A stretch of DNA of 64,000 bases, taken from the NCBI RefSeq assembly GCF_000224085.1, contig NC_015945.1, positions 1,313,501 through 1,377,500 on the forward strand, read 5' to 3'. The DNA is from Allomuricauda ruestringensis DSM 13258 (lineage in GTDB: Bacteria > Bacteroidota > Bacteroidia > Flavobacteriales > Flavobacteriaceae). Under the pieces are notes generated by a model. That model was not told where the DNA came from, did not search any database, and saw only the letters and a list, made by a program, of their open reading frames with translations. Numbering within the stretch: the first letter of the stretch is position 1; each line of letters starts with the position of its first letter. This document shows positions 7,721 through 18,811 of the stretch, piece by piece. The translations under genes were made by a program, and so were the position numbers.

Positions 7721-10700
7721 TTGGAGGGGTCTAATTTTAAAATATATAGTGCTTCGGCAGGTTCGGGCAAGACCTATGCCCTTGCCAAAGCATACCTTAC
7801 TTTATTGCTCTCCAACGATGCTGCCGTAAAATTTCGTCAGATTTTGGCCATTACGTTTACCAACAAAGCGGTGGACGAAATGAAAACTAGAATTTTGGGC
7901 AATCTTTATGCTTTTGGACAGAATAGTGTTCCCGAAAAACAAAAGGTTCTTTTCCAATCACTTTGTGATGAACTTAATTTAACCGAGGAACAATTGCGGC
8001 AACGATCAAAACTTATCCTAAAGCGGATTCTCCACAATTACTCCTTTTTTGAGATTTCAACCATAGATAAGTTCAACCATAAAATCATAAAAACATTTGC
8101 CCGCGATTTGCACCTGTCCCAAAATTTTGAGATAGAGCTCAATACGGATTTATTGTTGGAGGAAGCTGTGGGAAGATTGTTGGAACGTGCTGGCAACGAT
8201 GAAAAACTTACCGAGGTCCTGATTGCTTTTTCCTTGGAAAAAATTGATGATGACAAAAGTTGGAACATTACTTATGATCTTGTTGAAATCGGGAAACTCC
8301 TTTTTCAAGAAAACCACGCCGAGCATATAAATCCGCTACGTGAAAAATCGATCGGGGATTTCCAGGATATCCAAAAACGAATCGCTTCGGAAAGCAATGC
8401 AATTGAGGAAAAGGTAAAGCAACTAGCTCAAATTGTGCTTCAGGAAATGGAGCATCAAGGATTTGATTTTGCAGATTTCCCCAGACAAACCTTGCCCAAT
8501 CATTTTAAAAAAATGATTGACGGAGAACTCGACCCAAAAAAATTATACGCTGCCAAAACTTTGGAGCCCAATCTGGTGGAAGGGAAATTACTCAAGGCCA
8601 GTGACAAAAGAGATGTATCCAATTTAGCCGTCACTATTTTGGAAAACTACCTCACTATAAAGCAACTAATTTATCGGCATAGTTACTTGCAAAACATTTA
8701 TGGCAACATCGTACCGATGACGGTCTTGAACGAAATCGCCAAGGAAATCAAAAATATTGAACTGGACAGGGACATCATTCCCATTTCTTCCCTAAACGCA
8801 ATCCTATCCAAAGAAATCAAAAATCAGCCTGTACCCTTTATTTATGAACGGATGGGCGAAAAATACCGTCATTATTTTATAGATGAGTTCCAGGACACCT
8901 CAAAAATGCAGTGGGAAAATCTGGTACCTCTTATTGGCAACGCTTTGGAAAGTGAGAATGAAAAAAACGAACGCGGTTCTCTTTTTTTAGTTGGCGATGT
9001 AAAACAAGCCATTTATCGTTGGCGTGGCGGTAGAGCGGAGCAGTTCCTCAACCTAATCAATGGAAAGTCACACCCATTTGTGGTGGAACCCAGTATTCAT
9101 TCACTCGACACTAACTGGAGGAGTTATGATGAAATCGTGAGCTTCAACAACAGTTTTTTCACCGAAGTTGCCCCAGTACTCAGCAATGCGGATTACCAAA
9201 ACCTCTTTTTGAAGGATTCCCATCAAAAGACAAACAACAAACCGGGAGGATACATCCAAATGTCCTTTTTGGATAAAGATCTGGAGGATAAGGACGAGGT
9301 GTATTGCTCGGAAACGCTTAAACACATCCAGCATATCATTTCGGAAAACCATGCCTATGCCGATATCTGCGTTTTGGTGCGGGACAATAAAAAAGGAATG
9401 TTGCTGGCAGATTTCTTGGCGCAGCACAACATTCCCATTATTTCTTCGGATGCGTTGTTGTTGAGCAAAAACGAAAAGGTCATCTTTTTGATTTCCATCC
9501 TTCGGATTTTTGAAAATGCAAAAGACCGAGAGGCGGCATACCATATATTAATGTACCTGTCCCCCTATGAGAATGGCAAGCACGATTTCATCAGCAAAAA
9601 TCTAGAGAATATTAAGGCCTTCTTGGCCAGCACATATCACTTTAATATTGATGAATTAAAAGGTGAACCTATGCTCACCATTTTGGAAACAGCTATTGTC
9701 CAGTTTGAACTTTATGAGGGTTCCGTTGCGCATATTTCATTTTTGATGGACGAAGTGCTCGATTTGGAAAAAAGAGAAAGCCCCAGCGTGTATGCCTTCC
9801 TTAATTATTGGGAGGTGAAAAGGGAATCCCTCTCCATTGCAGCTCCCGATGGTGTGGATGCCGTAAAAATTATGACCATCCACAAGGCCAAAGGGCTTGA
9901 ATTCCCATTTGTGATTTTTCCGTTTGCCAATGCGATTCTGGACGATAAACGTAAGAAAAAGAAAGCTTGGGTGCCAGCCACTAGTGCTGATGAAACTTTA
10001 GGGTTGGATGAATTCCTCATAAACAACAATAAAGATATGTTGGAGTACAATGAGGTGGCCCAGCAAAAATACCTGGACGAAGAGCAAAAAACCTTGTTGG
10101 ATTCCATGAACGTGCTTTATGTAGCGCTCACCCGTCCCGTAAAAGGGCTGTTTGTGATTACAGAAGTAGGCAAAGAAGTTACTTCTGCTGAGTCTGCTTC
10201 TTCATACGCAGACCTTTTTCAATTATTTGTTCAACAAAAGAACATTCCTGAAAACCAGAACGGGGTTTATACCATCGGAACTTTTCCATCAAAAGAAATA
10301 GCAACTTCATCTTCGGAATCCAACGAAAACTATATCTCTTACATAACCCGCCCCAAAGAAGATGCAGGCTTTATCATTTCAACCAAATCGGGCCGTTTGT
10401 GGGACGACGAGCGTATGGAGGCCATTGAAATGGGGAACTTGATTCACTTTGCATTGAGCCAAATTGAAACAGTTGGAGATGTTGAGCCGGTTTTGGAGCG
10501 ATTGGAAATTGAGGGCCATTTTCCCAAAGAGGCGGCAACTGACATCAAACAAAAAATTATGGCTGTTGTAAACCACCCGAAGCTGAAAGATTTGTTCTTG
10601 GAAAACCTTCACATATTGAACGAGCAAGAAATCTTGACCACGGATGGACAGTCCCTCCGACCAGACAGAATTATAATTGATGGGAACCAAGCGACCATCA

Positions 10701-10843
10701 TAGATTATAAGACAGGTAATCCATCTCCCAAGCACAAAGAACAAATCGCAAACTATGCCGATATTTTAAAAGCAATGGGTTTTAAAATCAAACAATCCAT
10801 CATTGTTTATATAGACCAAAAAATAGACCCTATTTTTGTATAA
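7721..10843 (+). CDS. AddA/RecB-like UvrD-type helicase-nuclease
   Basis: Superfamily 1 helicase with a C-terminal PD-(D/E)XK nuclease, 1040 aa, for double-strand-break end processing. Seen in order: Walker A AGSGKTYA (residues 13-20), [11 protein letters not shown], Walker B IDEFQDTS (~387), [25 protein letters not shown] (~718), [10 protein letters not shown], and the nuclease motif IIDYKTG (~993). The start is TTG; no in-frame ATG exists between the upstream stop and Walker A, so TTG is forced. The AddB-like partner is at 13596. AddA is the closest description; the family symbol is not certain for Bacteroidota. Confidence 0.88.
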   Translation: MEGSNFKIYSASAGSGKTYALAKAYLTLLLSNDAAVKFRQILAITFTNKAVDEMKTRILGNLYAFGQNSVPEKQKVLFQSLCDELNLTEEQLRQRSKLILKRILHNYSFFEISTIDKFNHKIIKTFARDLHLSQNFEIELNTDLLLEEAVGRLLERAGNDEKLTEVLIAFSLEKIDDDKSWNITYDLVEIGKLLFQENHAEHINPLREKSIGDFQDIQKRIASESNAIEEKVKQLAQIVLQEMEHQGFDFADFPRQTLPNHFKKMIDGELDPKKLYAAKTLEPNLVEGKLLKASDKRDVSNLAVTILENYLTIKQLIYRHSYLQNIYGNIVPMTVLNEIAKEIKNIELDRDIIPISSLNAILSKEIKNQPVPFIYERMGEKYRHYFIDEFQDTSKMQWENLVPLIGNALESENEKNERGSLFLVGDVKQAIYRWRGGRAEQFLNLINGKSHPFVVEPSIHSLDTNWRSYDEIVSFNNSFFTEVAPVLSNADYQNLFLKDSHQKTNNKPGGYIQMSFLDKDLEDKDEVYCSETLKHIQHIISENHAYADICVLVRDNKKGMLLADFLAQHNIPIISSDALLLSKNEKVIFLISILRIFENAKDREAAYHILMYLSPYENGKHDFISKNLENIKAFLASTYHFNIDELKGEPMLTILETAIVQFELYEGSVAHISFLMDEVLDLEKRESPSVYAFLNYWEVKRESLSIAAPDGVDAVKIMTIHKAKGLEFPFVIFPFANAILDDKRKKKKAWVPATSADETLGLDEFLINNNKDMLEYNEVAQQKYLDEEQKTLLDSMNVLYVALTRPVKGLFVITEVGKEVTSAESASSYADLFQLFVQQKNIPENQNGVYTIGTFPSKEIATSSSESNENYISYITRPKEDAGFIISTKSGRLWDDERMEAIEMGNLIHFALSQIETVGDVEPVLERLEIEGHFPKEAATDIKQKIMAVVNHPKLKDLFLENLHILNEQEILTTDGQSLRPDRIIIDGNQATIIDYKTGNPSPKHKEQIANYADILKAMGFKIKQSIIVYIDQKIDPIFV

Positions 10844-10857
10844 AGCTAATTAAAGAT

Positions 10858-12051
10858 ATGTACGGAAAAATAAAAGAACACTTGACCAAAGAACTGGAAG
10901 CAATTGAAGAAGCTGGCCTATTTAAAAAAGAACGAATCATCACCTCTCCGCAAGGAGCTGTGATAAAAATTTCCACAGGGGAAGAAGTCATTAATTTTTG
11001 TGCCAACAATTATTTGGGGCTTTCCTCCCATCCGGATGTGATCCAAGCCGCAAAAGACACCATGGACACCCACGGCTTTGGAATGTCTTCGGTTCGATTT
11101 ATTTGCGGAACGCAGGATATCCATAAAGAGTTGGAACAGAAAATAGCAGATTTCTACGGCACCGAGGATACCATATTATATGCCGCTGCTTTTGATGCCA
11201 ACGGTGGCGTATTTGAACCACTGCTCACAGCGGAGGATGCCATTATCTCAGATTCATTGAACCACGCATCCATTATTGACGGTGTTCGTTTGTGCAAAGC
11301 AAAGCGATATCGCTACACGAACAACGATATGGCGGACTTGGAGGAAAAACTCAAACAAAGCATTGCCGATGGTGCACGCTTTAAGGTTATCGTAACCGAC
11401 GGAGTGTTTTCCATGGACGGACTTTTGGCTCCGCTGGACAAAATCTGTGATTTAGCAGATAAATATGATGCCATGGTTATGATAGATGAATGCCATGCCA
11501 CTGGTTTTATTGGCGAAACAGGCCGCGGTACCTTGGAAGAAAAAGGTGTTATGGGCCGTATTGACATTATCACAGGCACACTCGGTAAAGCTCTGGGTGG
11601 TGCCATGGGTGGTTATACCACCGGAAAAAAGGAAATTATTGAAATGCTTCGTCAGCGTTCCAGACCTTATTTGTTCTCCAATTCCTTGGCACCCGCTATA
11701 GTTGGGGCATCCATTAAGGTATTTGAGATGTTGGACAAGGATACTTCTTTAAGGGATAAGCTGCAAAGCAATACAGAATACTTTAAAAAAGGAATGAAAG
11801 AGGCCGGCTTTGATATTATTGATGGTGACTCCGCCATTGTGCCCGTAATGCTCTACGATGCCAAATTATCACAAAATATGGCCGATATGCTCTTGGAAGA
11901 AGGAATTTACGTGATTGGTTTCTTTTATCCCGTAGTTCCTAAAGGTAAAGCACGAATTCGTGTGCAGCTCTCCGCAGCCCACGAAAAAGAGCACTTGGAC
12001 CATGCAATTAATGCATTTATAAAGGTAGGAAAATCGTTAAATGTCATCTAA
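10858..12051 (+). CDS. kbl: Glycine C-acetyltransferase (2-amino-3-ketobutyrate CoA ligase)
   Basis: PLP enzyme of threonine breakdown: 2-amino-3-oxobutanoate plus CoA gives glycine and acetyl-CoA. Length is 397 aa, as in E. coli Kbl. The N-terminal [14 protein letters not shown], the central [10 protein letters not shown] and the PLP lysine K244 in [10 protein letters not shown] are typical of the alpha-oxoamine synthases. The start lies 14 bp after the helicase stop. No threonine dehydrogenase is in the window. Confidence 0.93.
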   Translation: MYGKIKEHLTKELEAIEEAGLFKKERIITSPQGAVIKISTGEEVINFCANNYLGLSSHPDVIQAAKDTMDTHGFGMSSVRFICGTQDIHKELEQKIADFYGTEDTILYAAAFDANGGVFEPLLTAEDAIISDSLNHASIIDGVRLCKAKRYRYTNNDMADLEEKLKQSIADGARFKVIVTDGVFSMDGLLAPLDKICDLADKYDAMVMIDECHATGFIGETGRGTLEEKGVMGRIDIITGTLGKALGGAMGGYTTGKKEIIEMLRQRSRPYLFSNSLAPAIVGASIKVFEMLDKDTSLRDKLQSNTEYFKKGMKEAGFDIIDGDSAIVPVMLYDAKLSQNMADMLLEEGIYVIGFFYPVVPKGKARIRVQLSAAHEKEHLDHAINAFIKVGKSLNVI

Positions 12052-12110
12052 ATTCGTCGAAATGCAACAAATCTTCTGGCAAATGAGTCAAAAAAAAAGA
12101 AATTTAGATT

Positions 12111-12140
12111 TTGTTAATAAGTCTTAACAACTTACATTTG
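12111..12140 (+). promoter_or_regulatory. Promoter of the OmpA-family gene
   Basis: TTG (12111-12113), a 19-bp spacer and TACATTTG (12133-12140) form a full-consensus Bacteroidota promoter. Transcription would start near 12146, leaving a leader of about 29 nt. This fits a highly expressed outer-membrane protein. Confidence 0.8.
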
Positions 12141-12174
12141 CTGCTGATAAACACTTAAACTTAAAATTTTGAGC

Positions 12175-13533
12175 ATGAAACATCTTAGCAAATTATTGGT
12201 TGTTGCTCTTGTATTTGTAGGGATCAACAGTATACAAGCGCAAGACGAAAATAATCCCTGGCAGGTTAGCATAGGGGTAAATGCAATAGACGCTTATCCT
12301 ACTAACGATAGTGACAATCCTTTTTCCAGTACTACTTTATTTGATGAGTACTTTAATGTATCCGATCACTGGAACATTTTACCATCTGTTTCTTACGTGT
12401 CCGTTTCCAAGTATATTGGAGATGGTTTCTCTGTAGGAGCAAGAGGTTCTTTGAATAGAATCGAAAAATTAGGAGACTTCGAAGTTGACGACTTGTCTCA
12501 CTATGCTATAGATGGTACCATTAAGTACAACTTTCTTAAAAACACTACCATTGATCCTTTCGTAGAAGTGGGTGGTGGTTACACTTGGATTGATGAAATA
12601 GGAGCTGGAACCGTTAATGGTGGCGTAGGTGTTAACCTTTGGTTTTCTGATAACCTAGGTTTTACCCTTCAAACTCAGTACAAGCACGCTTTTGAAGATT
12701 ACTTGGTTAAGCATTTCCAACACATGGCTGGTATCAGCATCAAGTTTGGTGGTACTGACACTGACGGTGATGGAATTTACGACAAAGACGATGCTTGTCC
12801 AGAAGTAGCTGGTTTGGAAGCATTCAACGGTTGTCCTGATGCTGACGGTGACGGTATCGAAGATGCTAAAGATGCTTGTCCTAACGAAGCAGGTTCTAAA
12901 GAAATGAACGGTTGTCCTGATGCTGACGGTGACGGTGTTGCCGATAAAGACGACGCTTGTCCTAGCACTCCTGGTCTTCCTGCACTAGCTGGTTGTCCTG
13001 ATGCTGACGGTGACGGTGTTGCCGACAAAGACGACGAATGTCCTAACGAGGCAGGTCCTGCCGAAAATGACGGATGCCCTTGGCCAGATTCTGACGGTGA
13101 TGGTGTTCTTGACAAAGACGATCAATGTCCAGAAGTTGCCGGTACTGTTGCTAACAACGGTTGCCCAGAAGTAACTGAAGAAGTTCAGAAGCAATTGAAC
13201 GATTACGCTAGAACTATCTTGTTCGATACTGGTAAGTCTTCTATCAAAGCAGAATCTACTTCTGTAATGGTTGACATCATCCAAATCTTGAACGAGTATC
13301 CTACCGCTAAATTTACAGTAGAAGGACACACTGATAGTGTAGGTAGTGAAAGCTTGAACCAAAAACTTTCTGAAGAAAGAGCTAACTCTGTTAGAGATTT
13401 CTTGATCGACAAAGGAATCGATTCAAGCAGATTATCTGCTATCGGTTACGGTGAAGCTAAGCCAATTGCTACCAACAACACAAGAGCTGGTAGAACACAA
13501 AACAGACGAGTTGAAATCAACTTGGTAAAATAA
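12175..13533 (+). CDS. OmpA-family outer-membrane protein with thrombospondin type 3 repeats
   Basis: Major-porin-like protein of 452 aa. The signal peptide is [10 protein letters not shown]..., with likely cleavage after SIQA. An N-terminal ~180-residue beta-barrel-like region is followed by five calcium-binding TSP3 repeats ([15 protein letters not shown] type) and then a C-terminal OmpA peptidoglycan-binding domain ([30 protein letters not shown]). The ATG at 12175 is preferred over a TTG 6 bp upstream because it begins a clean signal peptide. Codon use is strongly biased (GGT, GCT, GAC), pointing to high expression. It has its own promoter and terminator. Confidence 0.93.
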   Translation: MKHLSKLLVVALVFVGINSIQAQDENNPWQVSIGVNAIDAYPTNDSDNPFSSTTLFDEYFNVSDHWNILPSVSYVSVSKYIGDGFSVGARGSLNRIEKLGDFEVDDLSHYAIDGTIKYNFLKNTTIDPFVEVGGGYTWIDEIGAGTVNGGVGVNLWFSDNLGFTLQTQYKHAFEDYLVKHFQHMAGISIKFGGTDTDGDGIYDKDDACPEVAGLEAFNGCPDADGDGIEDAKDACPNEAGSKEMNGCPDADGDGVADKDDACPSTPGLPALAGCPDADGDGVADKDDECPNEAGPAENDGCPWPDSDGDGVLDKDDQCPEVAGTVANNGCPEVTEEVQKQLNDYARTILFDTGKSSIKAESTSVMVDIIQILNEYPTAKFTVEGHTDSVGSESLNQKLSEERANSVRDFLIDKGIDSSRLSAIGYGEAKPIATNNTRAGRTQNRRVEINLVK

Positions 13534-13553
13534 TAAGAAACAAAGTTTTCTTG

Positions 13554-13585
13554 AAAAAGGCCCCGCAAATGCGGGGCCTTTTTTA
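13554..13585 (+). terminator. Terminator of the OmpA-family gene
   Basis: AAAAAGGCCCCGC, loop AAAT, GCGGGGCCTTTTTT: a 13-bp stem with a T run, 20 bp after the stop and just before the AddB-like start. Confidence 0.9.
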
Positions 13586-13595
13586 TTTTTAGTCC

Positions 13596-16328
13596 ATGCA
13601 TGATACTTTCCTAGAATATGTGCTGGACGACCTCCACAACAAACAACTGGATATGACCCAGTGTACCTATGTACTTCCAAGTAAAAGATCGGGTACATTT
13701 TTAAAAAAACACATTTCCAACAGACTGAAAAAAAGCATATTCAGTCCACAAGTAGTATCCATTCAGGAGTTCATCGGTAACCTATCCGATTTAAACCAAA
13801 CATCAAATATTGATTTACTGTTGCTTCTTTTTGAGGTTTACAAAGAATCCCAAATAGATGAATCTGACGATTTTGCTTCTTTTATTAATTGGGGACAAAC
13901 CCTTTTACAAGATTTCAACGAAATTGATGGGTATCTAATTCCCGCTGAAGACATTCTGAATTATCTCTCTGCCATCAAGGAAATCAACCATTGGTCCGCG
14001 AGTAAGGAAAAAACAGAACTTGTTGAAAATTACCTCCAGCTATGGAAGAACCTGCAAACCATCTACCACAATTTCTATGATGCCCTGCTCAAACAAAAAA
14101 GAGGCTATCAAGGATTGATCCAGCGTGAAGCGGTCAAAGCCATTCAAAGCGGGAATCATGAGGAAACCAATACCAACCCAATCATATTTGTCGGTTTCAA
14201 TGCCCTCAATGCAGCAGAGTCTACCATCATTCAGCATTATTTGGAACAAGGCAACACCTATATATATTGGGATATCGACTCATATTTTTTGAACGACCCC
14301 ATACACGACGCAGGCTTGTTTGTGCGGGATTATCAATACAATTGGCCTTACTACAAACATCAGCACAAAATAGAACCGCAGCACAACTTTCTCGAAAAAA
14401 AGAACATCACCATCACTGGAGTGCCCAAAAGCATATCTCAAACCAAATATGTGGGCCAATTATTACAGACAATGGGCCAGAACGAAGAAATTGACCTCAC
14501 CAAAACCGCATTGGTTCTCGCTGATGAAACCCTGCTCAACCCTATGCTCAACGCTGTTCCAAAATCCATTTCGGAGGTGAACATCACAATGGGGATGCCA
14601 TTAAATAAAACGGTGTTGTATTCCTTTTTTGTAAATTATTTGGAATTGCACCTCAACGTTTCTGAACGAGGATGGTTCTTTAAACGTGTGCAGGAATTTA
14701 TCTCCAATCCCTACACTTTGGCACTATCTTCCGAAGATCTTGGGAATTTTGCACAGCGGATGTCCAAAGACATTAAAGAAGGAAATCTGCTGTATATCAA
14801 TGCTGACGTACTTTCTAAATATCCCAAAGCAAAAGATTTACTGTCCGTCATCTTTCCGTCGGGGAAAATCTCTCCCATGGAATGGATAAACAACTGTTTG
14901 CTTCTCATCAAGCGATTAAAAACTATCTATCAAGACGAGAAAAACGCCTTGGAACTTGAATATCTGTATCGTTTCTATGCGCTTTTCAATCAACTGGGTC
15001 AATATTTGAGCAAGGTGGATTTTATGGGCGAACTCAAATCCATAAAAAATCTCTTCAAACAATTGGCCAATATGGAAACCTTGGACTTTATCGGCCAGCC
15101 ATTGAGCGGGTTTCAAATTATGGGAATGTTGGAGAGCCGGAACCTTGATTTTGAAACAGTGATCATAACTTCAGTGAACGAGGGCATTTTACCATCAGGA
15201 AAATCGAACAATTCATTTATTCCTTTTGATGTAAAACGGGATTACGGCCTGCCCACCTACAAAGAAAAGGATGCCATCTATGTGTATCACTTTTATCGTT
15301 TGATTCAACGGGCAAAAAACATTTACATTACCTACAACACCGAACCCGATGTTTTGGAGGGCGGTGAAAAAAGTCGATTAATCACACAATTGCTGACCGA
15401 TGAAAATCTAAGATCAAACATTACCCATACTATTGCTTCGCCCAAAATTTCTATTGAGTCAAAACCGCTCATACAAATTGAAAAGGGTTACCAGTTTATG
15501 GAAGACCTAAAGGCATTCGCCCAAAAAGGTTTTTCGCCCACTTCGCTTACCAATTACATTAGAAACCCTATTGATTTTTACACTCGAAATATTCTAAGAA
15601 TCAATGATTTGGAAGAGGTAGAAGAGAATATTGCGGCCAACACTTTTGGTACCATTATTCACGATAGTTTGGAGCAACTTTATACGCCACTCATCAATGA
15701 AGCATTGACGGAAGAAAATTTAAAATCCTTAAAAAAACAGGTTGCCGGTGTGGTTCAGCATCATTTTGAAAAAAATCTTTCTGGCGTTGATGTATCCAAA
15801 GGCAAATTCCTGTTGGTGTACAATGTCATCATAAAATACCTTCACAACTTTTTGGATGACGAACTCAAGCAGCTACAACGGCACCAAATCAAAATTTTAT
15901 CGCTGGAAGAACGCTACGAAGAATTCATTACCGTCCCTGGTGTAGCGTTTCCCATCAAATTAAAAGGAACCTTAGACCGTGTGGATGAGTTCGATGGAAC
16001 CACTAGGATCATTGATTACAAAACGGGCAGGGTAGCCCCAAAAAACGTAAAAATAACGGATTGGGAAGCCCTTATTACCGATTATGATAAGAGCAAGGCG
16101 TTCCAATTGCTCTGTTATGCCTACCTATATTCCAAAAAACACGGTATAAGTGACTTACAGGCGGGAATCATCTCCTTTAAAAATTTGAGCCAAGGATTAT
16201 TCCCGTTTTCAGAGGACAAGAACAACCTGATAAATGCCGATACGCTGGCCACCTTTGAAAATTACCTGTACCAATTGATTGGGGAAATTTGCGATGCCGC
16301 AGTTCCCCTCATGGAAAAAATCGACTGA
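13596..16328 (+). CDS. AddB-like PD-(D/E)XK nuclease, partner of the AddA-like protein
   Basis: 910-aa protein with a degenerate helicase-like body and a C-terminal RecB-type nuclease. The nuclease motifs are the His in IIHDSLEQL and GTLDRVDEF...IIDYKTGRV near residue 800. The N-terminal YVLPSKRSGTFLKKH resembles the start of AddB/RexB proteins but lacks a clear GKT Walker A. Together with the 1040-aa helicase it would form the AddAB-type end-resection nuclease. It starts 10 bp after the ompA terminator and ends flush with a convergent SDR gene. Confidence 0.85.
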   Translation: MHDTFLEYVLDDLHNKQLDMTQCTYVLPSKRSGTFLKKHISNRLKKSIFSPQVVSIQEFIGNLSDLNQTSNIDLLLLLFEVYKESQIDESDDFASFINWGQTLLQDFNEIDGYLIPAEDILNYLSAIKEINHWSASKEKTELVENYLQLWKNLQTIYHNFYDALLKQKRGYQGLIQREAVKAIQSGNHEETNTNPIIFVGFNALNAAESTIIQHYLEQGNTYIYWDIDSYFLNDPIHDAGLFVRDYQYNWPYYKHQHKIEPQHNFLEKKNITITGVPKSISQTKYVGQLLQTMGQNEEIDLTKTALVLADETLLNPMLNAVPKSISEVNITMGMPLNKTVLYSFFVNYLELHLNVSERGWFFKRVQEFISNPYTLALSSEDLGNFAQRMSKDIKEGNLLYINADVLSKYPKAKDLLSVIFPSGKISPMEWINNCLLLIKRLKTIYQDEKNALELEYLYRFYALFNQLGQYLSKVDFMGELKSIKNLFKQLANMETLDFIGQPLSGFQIMGMLESRNLDFETVIITSVNEGILPSGKSNNSFIPFDVKRDYGLPTYKEKDAIYVYHFYRLIQRAKNIYITYNTEPDVLEGGEKSRLITQLLTDENLRSNITHTIASPKISIESKPLIQIEKGYQFMEDLKAFAQKGFSPTSLTNYIRNPIDFYTRNILRINDLEEVEENIAANTFGTIIHDSLEQLYTPLINEALTEENLKSLKKQVAGVVQHHFEKNLSGVDVSKGKFLLVYNVIIKYLHNFLDDELKQLQRHQIKILSLEERYEEFITVPGVAFPIKLKGTLDRVDEFDGTTRIIDYKTGRVAPKNVKITDWEALITDYDKSKAFQLLCYAYLYSKKHGISDLQAGIISFKNLSQGLFPFSEDKNNLINADTLATFENYLYQLIGEICDAAVPLMEKID

Positions 16329-17039
16329 TTATTTTAAATCGGGCCGTGTAGGGCGTACCTCAATTTTACTTGGCAAGGTTCGTGGGTGCATGGTAAGCAA
16401 ATCGATGACCAATTTACCAATGTCCTCGGGCTGAATTTTCCAAGCATCTTTTTCCGATGGTTCGTTGTCGTTAAAGTGGCTGGCCACGGAACCGGGCATA
16501 ATGGTGGTAACCTTGATGTTGTATTGTCTTAAATCCAACATAGCTGCTTGTGTAAAACCAACTACACCAAACTTGGTGGCGTTGTAGCCAGCCGCAGTCG
16601 GGAAAAAGTTAGTCCCCGCCAAACTGGCCAAGGTCATGTAATAGCCTTCGGATTTTTTCAATGCTTCCACGGATGCTTTTAGTGTATGGTACACCCCGTT
16701 CAGGTTGGTGTCAATCATTTGATGCCATTTTTCGTCCTTCATTTCATCGATCGGGGCAAAATGCCCTACACCTGCATTGGCCATCACTACATCCAATTGT
16801 CCCCATTTATCGAGAATGGCGGCAACGGCCTTTTTCTCATCTTCCAATTTAGCCACATCGGACACCAGTCCCAACACTTTATCTGGATTGTTCAAGCTTT
16901 TTACGGCAGCGTCGGTACTCTCTTGGCTTCTACCGCTAACGGCCACCTTCATACCCTGTTCCAACAAGCATTCGGCAATACCGTATCCGATACCTTTGGT
17001 TCCTCCTGTAATGTATGCTACTTTTCCTTCTAATTTCAT
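16329..17039 (-). CDS. Short-chain dehydrogenase/reductase
   Basis: NAD(P)-dependent oxidoreductase of the classical SDR type, 236 aa. The cofactor loop is TGGTKGIGYG near residue 11, followed by ANAGVGHF, the catalytic Ser in ASLAGT and YNATKFG (YxxxK). The substrate is not identifiable. Its stop is directly adjacent to the stop of the convergent AddB-like gene. The 165-bp upstream gap contains two small hairpins (CCATCCT/AGGATGG near 17094-17110, CATAAAAA/TTTTTATG near 17157-17177). Confidence 0.88.
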   Translation of the reverse strand: MKLEGKVAYITGGTKGIGYGIAECLLEQGMKVAVSGRSQESTDAAVKSLNNPDKVLGLVSDVAKLEDEKKAVAAILDKWGQLDVVMANAGVGHFAPIDEMKDEKWHQMIDTNLNGVYHTLKASVEALKKSEGYYMTLASLAGTNFFPTAAGYNATKFGVVGFTQAAMLDLRQYNIKVTTIMPGSVASHFNDNEPSEKDAWKIQPEDIGKLVIDLLTMHPRTLPSKIEVRPTRPDLK

Positions 17040-17204
17040 GTTGATTTTGTTTTGAAGTAAAGTTCAAAAAAGGACAGGCCAATTACAAAAAATCCATCCT
17101 AAAAGGATGGTAAAGTTTGACGAGCAAACCACAAAAGACTAATTAGCCAGTCTCGACATAAAAATGGTATTTTTATGATTGTTGGAATGACTTATAAATG
17201 TATT

Positions 17205-18134
17205 ATGTTAAAAATAAGGTTGATGGTCGTGTTGATTTTGGTATTAAACCGGATATCGGCACAAAATGAAAATGAGGTAGTACAGTTTAGCGGCGCACTG
17301 AACCAATTTCTGAATGTCCGCGATTTTTGCATTTCAAAAGACGGTAGCGAGGCATTTTTTACCATTCAGAGCCCATTACAGGACATCTCCCAAATTGCTT
17401 ATATTACAAGAAAGGATAACGAATGGACGAAACCTGAATTATTGCCGTTCTCTGATTCATATATGGATTTGGAGCCCTTTTTATCCATTGACGGAAAACG
17501 ATTGTTTTTTGTTTCAGACAGACCTTTGGATGATTCCAGTAACCAGAAAAAAGACTTCGATATTTGGTATGTGGAACGGTCCGGTCCGAAAGGGGAATGG
17601 TCAAATCCTAAAAACATAGGGGAGCCCATTAATTCCGATCTCAACGAGTTTTATCCATCGATCAGTGAAAACAACAATCTATACTTCACCTTGGAATCGC
17701 CAAATGGTTTGGGAAAGGATGATATTTATTTCTCCCGTTGGGACCACGGCACCTACTCCGCCCCGATATTGTTGGATGAAAGCATAAACAGTTCCGGCTA
17801 TGAATTCAATGCCTTTATCTCTAAGAATGAGGATTTTATCCTGTTTTCCAAGTATAACGAAAAAGATGGTCTAGGAAGTGGTGATCTCTATATTTCCAAA
17901 AAGGATGACAACGGAAAATGGGAAAAAGCAAAGAACATTGGAGCACCCATCAATACAAAATATATGGAGTATTGCCCGTTCTATGATGAGGCTAACCAAA
18001 CACTCTATTTCACCAGCCGACGGAACAATTTATCCCCCAAGAAATTTGATTCTGTGTCGGACTTCCAAGAATACATCTATGAAAGCAATAATGGCTTGAG
18101 CAAAATATATATGACCACATTGAAAATAAAATGA
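17205..18134 (+). CDS. Exported PD40/WD40-like beta-propeller protein
   Basis: 309 aa beginning with a signal peptide (MLKIRLMVVLILVLNRISAQ). The body has repeated SxDG and YFTS/FFVSDR blades (LSIDGKRLFFVSDRP, LYFTSRRNN) typical of TolB/PD40 proteins, used in Bacteroidota as periplasmic or surface binding or sensing proteins. ATG 17205 is preferred over ATG 17175, because the latter lies inside a hairpin and adds non-signal residues. The stop overlaps the start of a broken exported ORF (ATGA). Specific role unknown. Confidence 0.75.
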   Translation: MLKIRLMVVLILVLNRISAQNENEVVQFSGALNQFLNVRDFCISKDGSEAFFTIQSPLQDISQIAYITRKDNEWTKPELLPFSDSYMDLEPFLSIDGKRLFFVSDRPLDDSSNQKKDFDIWYVERSGPKGEWSNPKNIGEPINSDLNEFYPSISENNNLYFTLESPNGLGKDDIYFSRWDHGTYSAPILLDESINSSGYEFNAFISKNEDFILFSKYNEKDGLGSGDLYISKKDDNGKWEKAKNIGAPINTKYMEYCPFYDEANQTLYFTSRRNNLSPKKFDSVSDFQEYIYESNNGLSKIYMTTLKIK

Positions 18135-18247
18135 GAAAACCGACAATACTGTTCTTGCTCCTCACTGGCGTATCTGTTTGGGGGCAAACCAGCGAGGCAA
18201 CGAGGAATCTCATAATTTTTTGCCATAGGACTCCTTTACGGATATAG
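18131..18247 (+). pseudogene. Remnant of an exported protein (38-aa ORF, signal peptide only)
   Basis: The ATG overlaps the stop of the PD40 gene (ATGA), the usual mark of a coupled second gene. It reads MRKPTILFLLLTGVSVWGQT, a convincing signal peptide, and then runs into unrelated sequence and a TAG. No continuation is seen in the other frames before the VOC gene at 18348. The simplest reading is a deleted operon partner of the PD40 protein; a genuine 38-aa secreted peptide is less likely. Confidence 0.5.
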
Positions 18248-18347
18248 CTCTGTTAAGATGTTATATATGACAAAATACCCGCAACTCTTTCTAGAAAGTA
18301 TATTAACTTCATGGTTTTTAACCGTTTTTACCAGATAATAGAATAGT

Positions 18348-18731
18348 ATGAATACAAAGTTTGAAGCAGGAATTAATATTGCAATAAAGGTTCCCAAAAG
18401 TAAATATGAGAAAACCGTTGCTTTTTATAGGGACATTCTAAAGCTGGAAGTCGAAGAAAAACCCATTGCTAATCCAACCGTTTCGAAAACACACAAAGTA
18501 AAGTTCGGAAACAATATAATATGGTTGGACTGCGTGGACAACTATACGCATTCAGAAACTTGGTTACAGCTTACGGTTCCTGATGTAGAAGCAGCGACAG
18601 ATCACTTGAGATTAAACGGAGTGGAAACATGTGACGAACTTGAAGAGCTTCCTAAAAATATGCATTGGATTCAAGACCCGGCAGGAACAGTATTCAATCT
18701 GCAAAAAAGAGAAATCAAACAATCTGAATAA
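18348..18731 (+). CDS. VOC/glyoxalase-fold protein
   Basis: 127-aa protein of the vicinal-oxygen-chelate superfamily. The beta-alpha-beta module includes INIAIKVPKSKYEKTVAFYR near the start and the end motif MHWIQDPAGTVFNLQ. Members include glyoxalases, dioxygenases and resistance proteins; nothing here selects one. The conserved first metal His is not evident, so a binding rather than enzymatic role is possible. Monocistronic in appearance. Confidence 0.75.
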   Translation: MNTKFEAGINIAIKVPKSKYEKTVAFYRDILKLEVEEKPIANPTVSKTHKVKFGNNIIWLDCVDNYTHSETWLQLTVPDVEAATDHLRLNGVETCDELEELPKNMHWIQDPAGTVFNLQKREIKQSE

Positions 18732-18811
18732 AAAACGAACCCCCAACGGCAATATCGGCAAACCGAAGTTGAAGTACATATAATTGACCGTCTCCAAAAG
18801 CCTCACAATAC

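Noticed and set aside
12777..13115. Antisense ORF rich in Ser and Pro over the TSP3 repeats
   Set aside because: A product of the repetitive GAC/GGT codons of the real OmpA gene on the other strand.
17175..17204. Upstream start of the PD40 gene
   Set aside because: The ATG at 17175 lies inside a hairpin and does not begin a signal peptide; ATG 17205 does.
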